A DNA stretch of 64,000 nt. Source: Prescottella soli. GTDB lineage: Bacteria; Actinomycetota; Actinomycetes; Mycobacteriales; Mycobacteriaceae. The translations under genes were made by a program, and so were the position numbers. The notes under the pieces are model-generated. The model made no database searches. It worked only from the letters and a program-made list of their open reading frames with translations, and was not told the DNA's origin. Below, piece by piece: positions 25,986 through 35,998 of this stretch (positions are counted from its first letter, which is position 1; the number at the start of each line of letters is the position of its first letter). The stretch lies in contig NZ_CP157276.1 in the NCBI RefSeq assembly GCF_040024445.1, forward strand, positions 3,844,001 to 3,908,000, read 5' to 3'.

Positions 25986-26809
25986 GGCGTGTCTGGCAAG
26001 GTTGAGCGTTCTGGCTGGAACTCTGGTCCCTGTCGCGCTTTCAGTTGCTCTCGGATGCCCAGTGGTCGTTGATCGAGGGGATGCTCCCGAAGCCGACGGG
26101 ACGTCCGGGCAGGAAGTTCTCGGATGCGCGGTTGATGGTCGAGGGGATCATCTACCGGTATCGGTGCGGGATCGCGTGGCGTGATCTTCCTGAGGTGTTC
26201 GGGCCGTGGCAGACGGTGTGGACGTGGCATCACCGGCATCAGCATGCGACGAACACGATCCGCCCCACAGGGGGATGGGGCGAACTACACGAATCCAGCG
26301 GTCGAGCCGCCTGATCACGGGATCGGCCGCTCGCGGGGTGGGTTGTCGACGAAGATCCATCAGCTCGTCGATGGCAACGGGCTGCCTCTGGTCACGCTGA
26401 TCACTCCCGGCCAGACCGGGGATTCTCCGATGCTGTTGCCGCTTCTGGAGCAGTTGCGCGTCGGACGGGAGATCGGGCGACCGCGCACGAGACCGGATGC
26501 GGTCCGCGGAGACAAGGCGTACTCGTCCCGCGCGATCCGGAAGCATCTGCGCGAGCGTGGCATCAAGGCCGTCATCCCTGAACCCCGAGACCAGCAGGGG
26601 CACCGCAAACGTCGCGGCTCACGCGGCGGCAGGCCCGTCGGGCTCGACGCCGCCGATTACAAGAACCGCAACGTGATCGAACGCCGGTTCTGCCACACCA
26701 AGCAATGGCGAGGCCTCGCCACCCGCTACGACAAACACGCGATCGTCTACCGAGTTGCCGTCTTCATCCACGCCGCAATCGCATGGATCCACGCTTTGTC
26801 AGACACGCT
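25986..26809 (+). mobile_element. IS5-family (IS427-group-like) insertion sequence, deleted copy
   Basis: An 824-bp element with terminal inverted repeats (GGCGTGTCTGGCAA left; AGCGTGTCTGACAA as right complement, 12/14 identical), flanked by CTAG on both sides (25982-25985 and 26810-26813), the target-duplication type of the IS427 group. It encodes one transposase in two frames. It has lost an internal stretch (see the transposase), so it is probably not autonomous. Confidence 0.85.
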
Positions 26810-26813
26810 CTAG
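26045..26813 (+). pseudogene. IS5-family transposase, two-frame, internally deleted
   Basis: Frame A (26045-26314) gives the N-terminal part (LSDAQWSLIEGMLPKP, GIAWRDLPEVFGPWQTVWTW). Frame B (to 26813) gives the C-terminal part with GDKAYSS (second Asp) and NVIERRFCHTKQWRGLATRYDK (Glu). Between TVWTWH and HQHATNT about 40 residues usual for the family, including the first catalytic Asp, are missing; short GGCATCA repeats at the junction suggest slippage. Two-frame coding with a frameshift is normal for this group, the deletion is not. The frame-B stop TAG lies within the CTAG duplication. Confidence 0.8.
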
Positions 26814-28225
26814 CGCTCGAGTCGCCGCAGCGCCGAGCGGGCCGCGTTGTAGCCGCCCATCCCGTGCACGCCCCCGCCGGGCGGCGTCGACGCGGAGCAG
26901 ATGTAGACGCCGGGGATCCCGGTCGAGTACGGGTCGCGTGCGATCCGCGGCCGGGCCAGCATCTGCAGCGGGTCGTTGGCGCCGGACGCAATGTCGCCGC
27001 CTACGTAGTTGGGGTTGTATAGCGGCATCTCGGCTGCGGAGCGGCTGAAGGTGCCGACGATGCGTTCCCGTGCTCGCGGAGCGAAGCGTTCGATCTGACT
27101 CAGGATCGCCTCGGTCGCGTCGCCGGTGTACCCGTGCGGCACATGGGCATACGCCCACACCGGATGCACATTGCCGGCCGAGCGTGACGGATCGGCCAGG
27201 TATTGCTGACCGATCAGCACGAAGGGGCGTTCCGGCATGCGGCCGCGGTGCAGGTCGCGTTCGGTCGCGGTGATCTCGTCGAGCGCGCCGCCCAGGTGGA
27301 CGGTGCCGGCCCGGCGGCACGTGTCGTCGCGCCACGGGAGGCCGTCCTCGACGGCGAGGTCGAGCTTGAACGCGGCCGGTCCGTACCGGTACCTGCGGTA
27401 CGCGCGGGACACCCTGGCCGGCAACCGGTTTCCGGCCAGGTCGGCGACGCCGGTCGGGGACAGATCGAGCATCGTGACGTCGGCGCGCGGTAGTTCCCCG
27501 AGCGACTCGACCCGGCGGCCGGTCTCGACCCGGCCCCCGAGTGCGCGCAGCAGCGACGCGAGCGCATCGGTGATCGAACGCGAGCCGCCGCGGGCGACGG
27601 GCCACCCGTACCGGTGCCCGGCGGCGAGCATCAGCAGACCCGCCGCCGACGTCGTCGGCCTGGTCAGCGGGTAGAAGGTGTGCGCCGCGACGCCACCGAA
27701 CAGCGCGCGTGCCTGCTGGGTCCGCCAGCGTCTCCCGGTCAGGGTCGCGGGCATCAGGGCGTCGACACCGAAGCGCGCCAACGTGATCGGGTGTGTCGGC
27801 ACGTGCGCGATGGGTCGCAGCACCTCGCCGGCGAGGTCGTCGAAGTGCGCGGCGAGCGGCGCGAACAGCCGCCGCCACGGCGGGCCGTCGGGGCCGAGGC
27901 GGTCGACCGTCTGCTCGAGCGACCGGGTGAAGACGCCCGCGACGGCGCCGTCGAGCGGATGCGCGAGATCGACTTCCGGGTAACACCATTCGAGCCCGTG
28001 GGCGGTGAGGTCGAGCGACCGGAAGAACGGTGACGCCACGCCCATCGGATGCACGGCCGAGCAGTCGTCGTGCAGCAGACCGGGCAGGATCCGTTCGGTG
28101 GTCCGGGTGCCGCCGCCGATGGTCTCGGCGGCCTCGTAGACGGTGACCGAGAGGCCGCGGAGCGCGAGCGTCACCGCCGCGGCCAGCCCGTTGGGGCCGG
28201 CGCCGACGACGACGGCGTCGGTCAT
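26810..28225 (-). CDS. Phytoene-desaturase-like FAD-dependent oxidoreductase
   Basis: 471 residues from ATG 28225. It has an N-terminal dinucleotide fold (MTDAVVVGAGPNGLAAAVTL) with the following acidic residue in YEAAETIGGGTRT, and a C-terminal FAD motif near IPGVYICSASTPPGGGVHGMGGYNAARSAL. It belongs to the crtI-like amine-oxidase superfamily, which performs desaturation or isomerisation; the substrate is not predictable. Its ATG overlaps the stop of the upstream membrane-protein gene (ATGA), so the two form an operon. Its stop codon TAG (26812-26810) is in the CTAG copy bordering the IS; as CTAG is palindromic the insertion left the stop intact. Confidence 0.85.
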   Translation of the reverse strand: MTDAVVVGAGPNGLAAAVTLALRGLSVTVYEAAETIGGGTRTTERILPGLLHDDCSAVHPMGVASPFFRSLDLTAHGLEWCYPEVDLAHPLDGAVAGVFTRSLEQTVDRLGPDGPPWRRLFAPLAAHFDDLAGEVLRPIAHVPTHPITLARFGVDALMPATLTGRRWRTQQARALFGGVAAHTFYPLTRPTTSAAGLLMLAAGHRYGWPVARGGSRSITDALASLLRALGGRVETGRRVESLGELPRADVTMLDLSPTGVADLAGNRLPARVSRAYRRYRYGPAAFKLDLAVEDGLPWRDDTCRRAGTVHLGGALDEITATERDLHRGRMPERPFVLIGQQYLADPSRSAGNVHPVWAYAHVPHGYTGDATEAILSQIERFAPRARERIVGTFSRSAAEMPLYNPNYVGGDIASGANDPLQMLARPRIARDPYSTGIPGVYICSASTPPGGGVHGMGGYNAARSALRRLER

Positions 28226-28806
28226 GAGATGCTCCGGCGGCGCAACCACGCCGACCCGGACGTGGTGAAGAGCAGCGCGGTGCCCGCGACGACCAGCGCG
28301 GCCTGGAGCGGGGGCGCCCAGGCGGGCGTCCGGAACGCGAGGTCACGCGCATCGGACAGGACGCTCCACGACGTCACCGCGGCGGCGACGGTGAACACGC
28401 CGACGACGGTGAGCCACGCGCGCCCCCGTCCGCGACCGGAGCGCAGCCGCACGATCCCGAGCACGCCGGCCAGCACCAGCAGCAATCCGATACAGCCCAC
28501 ACCCAGCACGGTCAGCCCGGACACCTGGTCGACCGTCGTCGGATCCGCCGTCGGATCGTCGGTGGTGAGACCCGCGTCGAGAGCGGCGACGACCGCGTCG
28601 TAGTCGGCGGCGAGGGCTGCGGCCAGGCAGGCGAAGACGGCGAAGGACGCGGCCCACACCGCGACGGCCGCGGTCAGGGTCCGCGGTGTGGGGCCGGGAT
28701 CGATGCGGCGGTCGTGCAGGGGGGTGACCACGAGGGCGGGGCGGGGCGGCTGTGCCCGCGGCGGTGCCGATGCACTCGTCGCGCCGGGGTCGCCAGTGGT
28801 GTCCAC
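28222..28806 (-). CDS. Small four-segment membrane protein
   Basis: 194 residues from a proposed GTG start (VDTTGDPG...), because sequence further upstream is low-complexity. A Pro-rich N-terminus is followed by hydrophobic stretches TAAVAVWAASFAVFACLAAA, VLGVGCIGLLLVLAGVLGIV, LTVVGVFTVAAAVTSW and AALVVAGTALLFTTSG, with short loops. No family is recognised. It is co-translated with the FAD enzyme by a 4-bp overlap, which suggests a shared membrane-linked function. Confidence 0.65.
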   Translation of the reverse strand: MDTTGDPGATSASAPPRAQPPRPALVVTPLHDRRIDPGPTPRTLTAAVAVWAASFAVFACLAAALAADYDAVVAALDAGLTTDDPTADPTTVDQVSGLTVLGVGCIGLLLVLAGVLGIVRLRSGRGRGRAWLTVVGVFTVAAAVTSWSVLSDARDLAFRTPAWAPPLQAALVVAGTALLFTTSGSAWLRRRSIS

Positions 28807-28896
28807 GCCGAAATCGTATCGAGTGCGCGGGCTGCGGCGGTGTGATCGACGACTCGGGAACAAACTCGGATTCCTGCCCGTTGAGCCTTTCGAGAA

Positions 28897-28917
28897 CCTG
28901 AGTGAGGGTGACTCAAG
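28897..28917 (+). promoter_or_regulatory. HAIR operator 1 of the dnaK operon
   Basis: CCTGAGT-N7-ACTCAAG differs by one base from the HspR consensus CTTGAGT-N7-ACTCAAG. It lies just upstream of the -35. Confidence 0.85.
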
Positions 28918-28924
28918 TTTCAAA

Positions 28925-28953
28925 TTGACTTCGACCGGGGTCGGATGCAAACT
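28925..28953 (+). promoter_or_regulatory. dnaK promoter
   Basis: TTGACT (28925-28930), 17-bp spacer, CAAACT (28948-28953). The start of transcription would fall about 90 bp before dnaK. Confidence 0.65.
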
Positions 28954-28972
28954 TGAGCCGGATACGCTCACC
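28952..28972 (+). promoter_or_regulatory. HAIR operator 2 (degenerate)
   Basis: CTTGAGC-N7-GCTCACC overlaps the -10 and start site. The left half is near-consensus and the right half weaker. Confidence 0.6.
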
Positions 28973-29048
28973 CGGGTTCATCGGATCCAGCGTACAGAAG
29001 CAAAATCGCAGCTCACAAGGCTGCACAGAAGGAAAGTGAGGGATCACT

Positions 29049-30886
<1,838 letters not shown>

Positions 30887-30890
<4 letters not shown>

Positions 30891-31459
30891 CCGCCGAGAA
30901 CCCCGAGCGTGAACCGGTGACGGTCGACGACCAGGCCACGGACACCGCCGCCCCGGCCGCCTCTGAGGAGGCGGCCGAGGCCGGTGCGGCCGAGGCGTCG
31001 GAGACGGACGAGCTGACCACGCTCACCGCCGAACTCGAGAAGGCCAGCACCGAGCTGGGCTACGCGAAGGCGGAGATCGCCAACATCCGCCGCAACGCGC
31101 TGGCCCGCATCGACCGGGCCGTCGAGGACGAGCGTGCCTCCGTGGTGAGCAAGTTCCTCGATCTGATCGACGACCTCGACCGGGCTCGCGCTCACGGTGA
31201 CCTCGAGACGGGGCCGCTGAAGGCGCTGTCGGACAAGCTCGCCGGAGTGCTCGACGGACTCGGCCTCGCCGGTTTCGGCGAGGAGGGCGAGACGTTCTCC
31301 GCGGATCTGCACGAGGCCGTGCAGATGGAGGGCGACGGCGACAACCCCGTCCTCGGCGCGGTGCTGCGCAAGGGTTACCGCCTCGGTGACCGGGTTCTCC
31401 GGACGGCCATGGTGACCGTCACGGACGGCGAGCCTGCGTCCGACGTGGTGGCCGAGTAG
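30887..31459 (+). CDS. grpE: GrpE nucleotide-exchange factor
   Basis: 190 residues from a GTG that overlaps the dnaK stop (GTGA). An acidic, disordered N-terminus (to about 40) is followed by a long dimerising helix ([29 protein letters not shown]) and a C-terminal beta domain ending in [16 protein letters not shown]. It releases ADP from DnaK. Confidence 0.96.
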
Positions 31460-31493
31460 TTAAACAGGAAACGACGAAAGGAGGAGGCGCCCA

Positions 31494-32663
31494 GTGAGCC
31501 AACGGGAGTGGATCGAGAAGGACTTCTACAAGGAGCTGGGTGTCTCCTCCGACGCCTCCGCCGACGAGATCAAGAAGGCGTACCGCAAGCTGGCCCGGGA
31601 TCTGCATCCCGACGCCAACCCCGGTGATGCCAAGGCGGAGGAGCGTTTCAAGGCGGTCAGCGAGGCGAATGCGGTCCTCACCGACCCCGCGAAACGCAAG
31701 GAGTACGACGAGGCCCGCCGCTTGTTCGCGAGCGGCGGCTTCGGCCCCGGTGCCGGATACTCCACCGCTGGTGGCGGATTCGGTGGCGGCGGCTTCGACA
31801 TCAACGATCTCTTCGGCGGCGGTGCCGGCGGCGGCGACGGCGGCCTGGGCGACATCTTCGGTGGCCTGTTCAACCGCGGCGGGAGTCGGACGACGGCGAG
31901 CTCACGTCCGCGTCGTGGCAGCGACGTCGAGACCGAGACCACGCTCGAGTTCCGCGAGGCCGCGCAGGGCGTCACCGTCCCGCTGCGGCTGACCAGCCCG
32001 TCGCCGTGCACCACCTGCCACGGCAGCGGCGCCAAGCCCGGCACCAGCCCGCGGGTGTGCCCGCGCTGCAACGGAACCGGCATCGTCAGCCGCAACCAGG
32101 GTGCGTTCGGCTTCAGTGAGCCGTGCGACGACTGCCGCGGCACCGGATCGATCATCGACGACCCGTGCCCCGACTGCCACGGCAACGGTGTCACCAACCG
32201 CACCCGGACCATCACCGTCCGTGTGCCCTCCGGTGTCAGCGACGGCACCAAGATCCGTCTCGCCGGACAGGGTGAGGCCGGGCTGCGCGGTGCGCCGTCG
32301 GGCGACCTGTACGTCACCGTGCACGTACGTCCCGACAAGGTCTTCGGCCGCAACGGCGACGACCTGACGGTCGTGGTGCCCGTCAGCTACGGCGAACTCG
32401 TGCTCGGCACGACGGTCTCGGTGCCGACGCTGGACGGCCGTGTGGGCGTGAAGGTTCCGGCCGGAACGGCGGACGGACGCATTCTGAGGGTGCGAGGGCG
32501 CGGTGTGCCCAAGCGCGGCGGAGGAGCCGGCGATCTGCTCGTCACCGTGAAGGTGGCGGTGCCGCAGAAGCTCGACGATCCCGCCACCGAGGCACTCCAG
32601 GCGTATCTGGAGGCGGAGAAGGCCAGCGGATTCGATCCGCGCGCAGGATGGGCCGGCGCCTGA
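31494..32663 (+). CDS. dnaJ: DnaJ co-chaperone (DnaJ1 type)
   Basis: 389 residues from GTG 31494, behind a near-perfect ribosome site (AAAGGAGGAGG). It has a J domain with HPD at 38-40, a Gly/Phe-rich linker, a four-repeat zinc domain ([32 protein letters not shown]) and C-terminal substrate-binding domains. It stimulates the DnaK ATPase and delivers clients. It is the third gene of the HspR-controlled operon. Confidence 0.97.
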   Translation: MSQREWIEKDFYKELGVSSDASADEIKKAYRKLARDLHPDANPGDAKAEERFKAVSEANAVLTDPAKRKEYDEARRLFASGGFGPGAGYSTAGGGFGGGGFDINDLFGGGAGGGDGGLGDIFGGLFNRGGSRTTASSRPRRGSDVETETTLEFREAAQGVTVPLRLTSPSPCTTCHGSGAKPGTSPRVCPRCNGTGIVSRNQGAFGFSEPCDDCRGTGSIIDDPCPDCHGNGVTNRTRTITVRVPSGVSDGTKIRLAGQGEAGLRGAPSGDLYVTVHVRPDKVFGRNGDDLTVVVPVSYGELVLGTTVSVPTLDGRVGVKVPAGTADGRILRVRGRGVPKRGGGAGDLLVTVKVAVPQKLDDPATEALQAYLEAEKASGFDPRAGWAGA

Positions 32664-32695
32664 CGCGCCCGAACCGATCGAACAGGTGAACCATC

Positions 32696-33103
32696 ATGAG
32701 CGACAAGCAGCACAAGCAGTCGGAGGTCCCGCAGGACCCCGACGCGCGCGTGTTCGTCATCTCGGTGGCCGCCGAACTGGCCGGCATGCACGCGCAGACT
32801 CTGCGCAACTACGACCGGCTCGGGCTGGTCACCCCGCACCGCACCACCGGTGGCGGACGCCGATACTCGCCGCGGGACGTGGCGCTGCTGCGTGAGGTGC
32901 AGCGCCTGTCCCAGGACGAGGGCGTCAACCTCGCCGGGATCAAGCGCATCATCGAACTGACCAACCAGGTCGAGGTCCTGCAGAACCGCGTCGACGAGAT
33001 GGCCGCGGAGATCGCGCGCGTTCACGCCAGCTACCGACGTGACCTCGTCCCCATTCCTCGCAGCAACGCGATCGTCGTGTGGAAGCCGCGCAACGAGCGC
33101 TGA
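32696..33103 (+). CDS. hspR: HspR, MerR-family heat-shock repressor
   Basis: 135 residues. MerR helix-turn-helix at about 22-60 (VISVAAELAGMHAQTLRNYDRLGLV, then GGGRRYSPRDVALL) and a C-terminal coiled coil. HspR binds HAIR sites, with DnaK as co-repressor, so it closes a feedback loop on its own operon and probably on clpB at 59.4 kb. It is the last gene of the operon; a 21-bp palindrome starting 54 bp downstream may terminate transcription. Confidence 0.95.
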   Translation: MSDKQHKQSEVPQDPDARVFVISVAAELAGMHAQTLRNYDRLGLVTPHRTTGGGRRYSPRDVALLREVQRLSQDEGVNLAGIKRIIELTNQVEVLQNRVDEMAAEIARVHASYRRDLVPIPRSNAIVVWKPRNER

Positions 33104-33157
33104 CCACGGCCATCTCTCGGGTATCCCGACGACACGACCCGTAACCCCCCATGCCCT

Positions 33158-33210
33158 GAACGGGAATTCACGGCACGCATCGAACCCGAGCGTGCCGTGA
33201 ATTCCCGTTC
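33158..33210. repeat. Palindromic repeat, copy 1
   Basis: A 21-bp perfect stem (arm GAACGGGAATTCACGGCACG plus C) with an 11-nt loop. Related copies lie at 33550 and 38551. It sits 54 bp after hspR and may act as a terminator there. Confidence 0.8.
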
Positions 33211-33441
33211 GTCGTCTATACGGGTGCCCCACATCGCCGCAGCCGACGTCCCAGCGAGCACCCCGCGTCCACCGGACCAGTGCCACACCGCGAGAGCGCG
33301 GATCCGGGCGTCGACCTCGACGTCGTTGTGTGCGTAGGTGTCGGGGTAGACGCGGGTGGAGTGCCGGCGGAGCCCCCGTCGGCTGACCAGTCCGCGATCG
33401 AGGGCCGCGGCGCCGCGAAAAGGTACGAGCAGTGCAGTCAT
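33211..33441 (-). pseudogene. 5' remnant of an AbiEi/DUF559-type gene
   Basis: About 77 codons from ATG 33441 read MTALLVPFRGAAALDRGLVS, then RRGLRR, RVYPDTYAHNDVEVDARIRA and GVLAGTSAAAMWGTRID, the typical N-terminus of actinobacterial AbiEi/DUF559-type proteins (about 300 residues when complete). The frame then runs into palindrome copy 1 and loses similarity. The fragment is bracketed by palindrome copies 1 and 2. Confidence 0.55.
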
Positions 33442-33549
33442 ATCGGCACGCTCGCGCCGCGCGCCGACACGATCCGCCGTCGAATCCCGGTACCGAGCAC
33501 GCCTGTGGAAAGCGTTCGACCTGTGGACAACTCGCGCGTCCCAACCCGC

Positions 33550-33604
33550 GAACGGGAGTTCATGGCACGCCCCGACGTCGATGGTGTGCCGTGAACTCCC
33601 GTTC
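33550..33604. repeat. Palindromic repeat, copy 2
   Basis: 19-bp arms (GAACGGGAGTTCATGGCAC / GTGCCGTGAACTCCCGTTC) with one T-G wobble and a 17-nt loop. Confidence 0.8.
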
Positions 33605-33686
33605 ACCGGATCGGCAGGCACGTTCGGCGCCGTTATATCAAGATCGAATCAGATCCGCACGGCTTCCCGCCTCGTGGCAGGTCCAG

Positions 33687-33757
33687 TTGACGTTACTTAC
33701 GTCACACCCCTATGCTCCCGGTCTAGCAATTGCTTGGTGAGTCAAGCGGTTGCTTGA
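33687..33757 (+). promoter_or_regulatory. Importer promoter with two operator types
   Basis: TTGACG (33687-33692), 18-bp spacer, TATGCT (33711-33716). TGACGT-N5-ACGTCA (33688-33704) covers the -35 and spacer. Just after the -10 lie CTAGC-AATT-GCTTG (33723-33736) and TCAAGC-GGTT-GCTTGA (33742-33757). The same layout recurs before the orphan binding-protein gene at 57.5 kb. Confidence 0.75.
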
Positions 33758-33827
33758 TGGGTCGTGTTCGGAAGGTGAAACCGCCAGGTAGTCGCTTTCG
33801 GTCCGGGCCAAGTTGTGTCCGACTGAG

Positions 33828-33843
33828 TCAAGCTAGCGCTTGG
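33828..33843 (+). promoter_or_regulatory. Third CAAGC-N4-GCTTG operator
   Basis: TCAAGC-TAGC-GCTTGG lies 35 bp before the binding-protein ATG, in the mRNA leader. Confidence 0.6.
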
Positions 33844-33877
33844 TTTGGTGTGTTTCGGGTGTCCTAGGAGGACAGTC

Positions 33878-35095
33878 ATGGGAAATCGGCGTCCAGTTGT
33901 CGTCGCGGCGGTTGCTGCCGCCTCCGTCCTGACTCTCGCGGGGTGCAGCAGCGCCGACTCCGCCGAGGCGGGCGGTGCCGACCAGCCGTATCGAGTGCTC
34001 GTCACCGGCGGCATCAGCGCGCAGGGTGTGCTCGCGGCCAACGCGCAGACGTCGATCCTCGCGACCAAGGCCGGTGTCGAGGTGCAGAACCAGGCCGGGG
34101 GCATCGGCGGCCGGCAGATCGAGCTGACCGTCGTCGACGACGCCGGTGACGCCACGATCGCCGTCACCAAGGTGCGCGAGGCCATCAACAAGCAGAAGCC
34201 GGACCTCGTCCTCAACTCCGGCCCGTCGTCCGTCGGCGCCGCGGTGCTGCCGATCCTCAAGCAGAACCACATCCTCTCGTTCAACGTCGCGCCCACTCCG
34301 GATTCGACGGACCCGTCGAAGTTCCCGCTGAACTTCGACCTCGCGCCCGGCGCCACCGACAACGCGCGTGGCATCGTCGGCTACGCGAAGGAGAAGGGCT
34401 ACACCGACATCGGCGTCATCCACGGCAGCACCGCGTACGGCGAGCTGTTCGGCAAGGAGATGACCTCGGCGCTCGAGAAGGCGGGCCTGAAGCAGGTGGG
34501 CAACGAGGAGTACGAGTCCACCGCGCTCGACATGACCGCGCAGCTGCAGTCGCTCAAGAATGCCGGCGCCAAGGCCCTCGCCCTCGACGCGTACGGCGCC
34601 CCGCTCGGCTACCTCCTGCAGAGCATGCAGCGTCTGGGTTGGGACGTGCCGCTGATCGGCAACACGTCGGTCTCCAGCACCAGCCTCGTCGCGAACGAGC
34701 CGCCGAACGGTGTCCTCGGCACCCCTGAGGTGAAGAACCTTGTCTCGCAGGTGTTCACGAGCACCGTCTACGACCCGAACAACGCGACCGTGAACAAGAT
34801 GGTCGACACCATGGCCTCGCTCGGCGCGATCTCGTCGACGCTGATCATCGCCGACAACTACGACGCGTTCCCGCTCGTCGCCGCGGCGGCCGAGAAGGCC
34901 GGCACCACCACCGACGCCGAGAAGCTGGCCGAGGCGCTCGAGACCGAAGAGGTCCAGAAGAACGCCCAGACGGCCTTCCTGGCGCGTTACAACTTCACCG
35001 CCGACAACCACGGCCCGAACCCGGCGCAGGACGAGATGCGGTTCATCGCGCCCACCAAGGTCCTCAACGGACAGTTCGGCAACCCGCAGGCATGA
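33878..35095 (+). CDS. HAAT-type ABC importer substrate-binding lipoprotein (1)
   Basis: 405 residues with ribosome site CTAGGAGGAC. Lipoprotein signal with lipobox LAGC at Cys23, then a type-I periplasmic-binding fold (Peripla_BP_6 class: YRVLVTGGISAQG..., LNSGPSSVGAAVLPILKQ). This class binds branched-chain amino acids, amides or aromatic and other hydrophobic acids. It is the first gene of the importer operon with livH, fused livM-livG and livF. A paralogue of the same length lies at 56.3 kb under a matching promoter. Substrate unknown. Confidence 0.92.
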   Translation: MGNRRPVVVAAVAAASVLTLAGCSSADSAEAGGADQPYRVLVTGGISAQGVLAANAQTSILATKAGVEVQNQAGGIGGRQIELTVVDDAGDATIAVTKVREAINKQKPDLVLNSGPSSVGAAVLPILKQNHILSFNVAPTPDSTDPSKFPLNFDLAPGATDNARGIVGYAKEKGYTDIGVIHGSTAYGELFGKEMTSALEKAGLKQVGNEEYESTALDMTAQLQSLKNAGAKALALDAYGAPLGYLLQSMQRLGWDVPLIGNTSVSSTSLVANEPPNGVLGTPEVKNLVSQVFTSTVYDPNNATVNKMVDTMASLGAISSTLIIADNYDAFPLVAAAAEKAGTTTDAEKLAEALETEEVQKNAQTAFLARYNFTADNHGPNPAQDEMRFIAPTKVLNGQFGNPQA

Positions 35096-35138
35096 GTTCC
35101 ATGATCTTCGTTCCCAATACTCAGAGGAGGGACCCGCG

Positions 35139-35996
35139 GTGACCATTCTGTGGTCGGGGCTTGCCCTCGGCGCTGTGTATGTGCTCGTGGCCATCGGGTA
35201 CAACATCGTGTTCGTCTCGTCGAACACCTTCAACTTCGCTCAGGCGCAGTTGATGATGGTCGGCACGTTCGTGGCCTACACGGGTCTGGTGACCCTGAAA
35301 CTTCCTGTGCTGGTGGTGGCCGTCATGGCCACTGTGACGGTGATGATCCTCGCGGCGGTCGAGGAGATGGTCGCGATCAGACCGGTCGCCGATCACCAGA
35401 ACCAATTGGTGACGACATTGGGCGCGGCGACGCTGCTCAACGGTGCGACGCAGTTGATCTGGGGCAGTGAGCCGCTCACGGTGCCGTTCTTCGGGTCCAA
35501 CGATCCGATCACGCTGCTCGGTGGACGCACCTACCCGGTCGAGATCGCGCTGCTGGTGCTGTCGATCGTGCTCGTGATCGCACTGGGACAGCTCAGCAAG
35601 CGGACCATGACCGGTCTCGCACTGATGGGCGTCTCGGAGGATCGCGAGGCCGCGATGCTGCGTGGCGTCAACGTGCGCCGCATCGCGATGGGCGCGTTCG
35701 CCTTCTCCGGTGCGCTCGCCGGCGTCCTCGGACTGTTCGTCGGTCCCAAGACGTTCGCGGTCGCGACGCTCGGTGCCGCGCTGGCGCTCAAGGGCTTCGT
35801 GGCACTGGCGATCGGTGGATTCGGTTCGCTGCCGGGCGCACTGATCGGCGGTCTGACCGTCGGCCTGGTGGAATCGTTCACCGCGCTGTGGTTCGGCAGC
35901 CAGTACAGCAACATCGCGGTCTTCACGGTGTTGATCGTCATCCTGATGGTCAAGCCGGCCGGATTGTTCGGCACGGTGAAGGAACGGGTGGTGTAG
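35139..35996 (+). CDS. LivH-type permease
   Basis: 285 residues from GTG 35139, with ribosome site AGAGGAGGG. Eight or so hydrophobic segments with the LivH core pattern (SSNTFNFAQAQLMMVGTFVAY near the start, and GFVALAIGGFGSLPGALIGG). One of the two membrane subunits of the importer. The next gene starts 2 bp after its stop. Confidence 0.92.
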   Translation: MTILWSGLALGAVYVLVAIGYNIVFVSSNTFNFAQAQLMMVGTFVAYTGLVTLKLPVLVVAVMATVTVMILAAVEEMVAIRPVADHQNQLVTTLGAATLLNGATQLIWGSEPLTVPFFGSNDPITLLGGRTYPVEIALLVLSIVLVIALGQLSKRTMTGLALMGVSEDREAAMLRGVNVRRIAMGAFAFSGALAGVLGLFVGPKTFAVATLGAALALKGFVALAIGGFGSLPGALIGGLTVGLVESFTALWFGSQYSNIAVFTVLIVILMVKPAGLFGTVKERVV

Positions 35997-35998
35997 CC

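Larger units (their letters stand above)
33104..33877. other. 774-bp intergenic zone with palindromes, gene remnant and importer promoter
   Basis: From left to right it holds a 53-bp palindrome (33158-33210), the remnant of a DUF559/AbiEi-like gene on the minus strand, a second palindrome of the same family (33550-33604), and the promoter and operators of the ABC importer (33687-33843). Confidence 0.75.
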
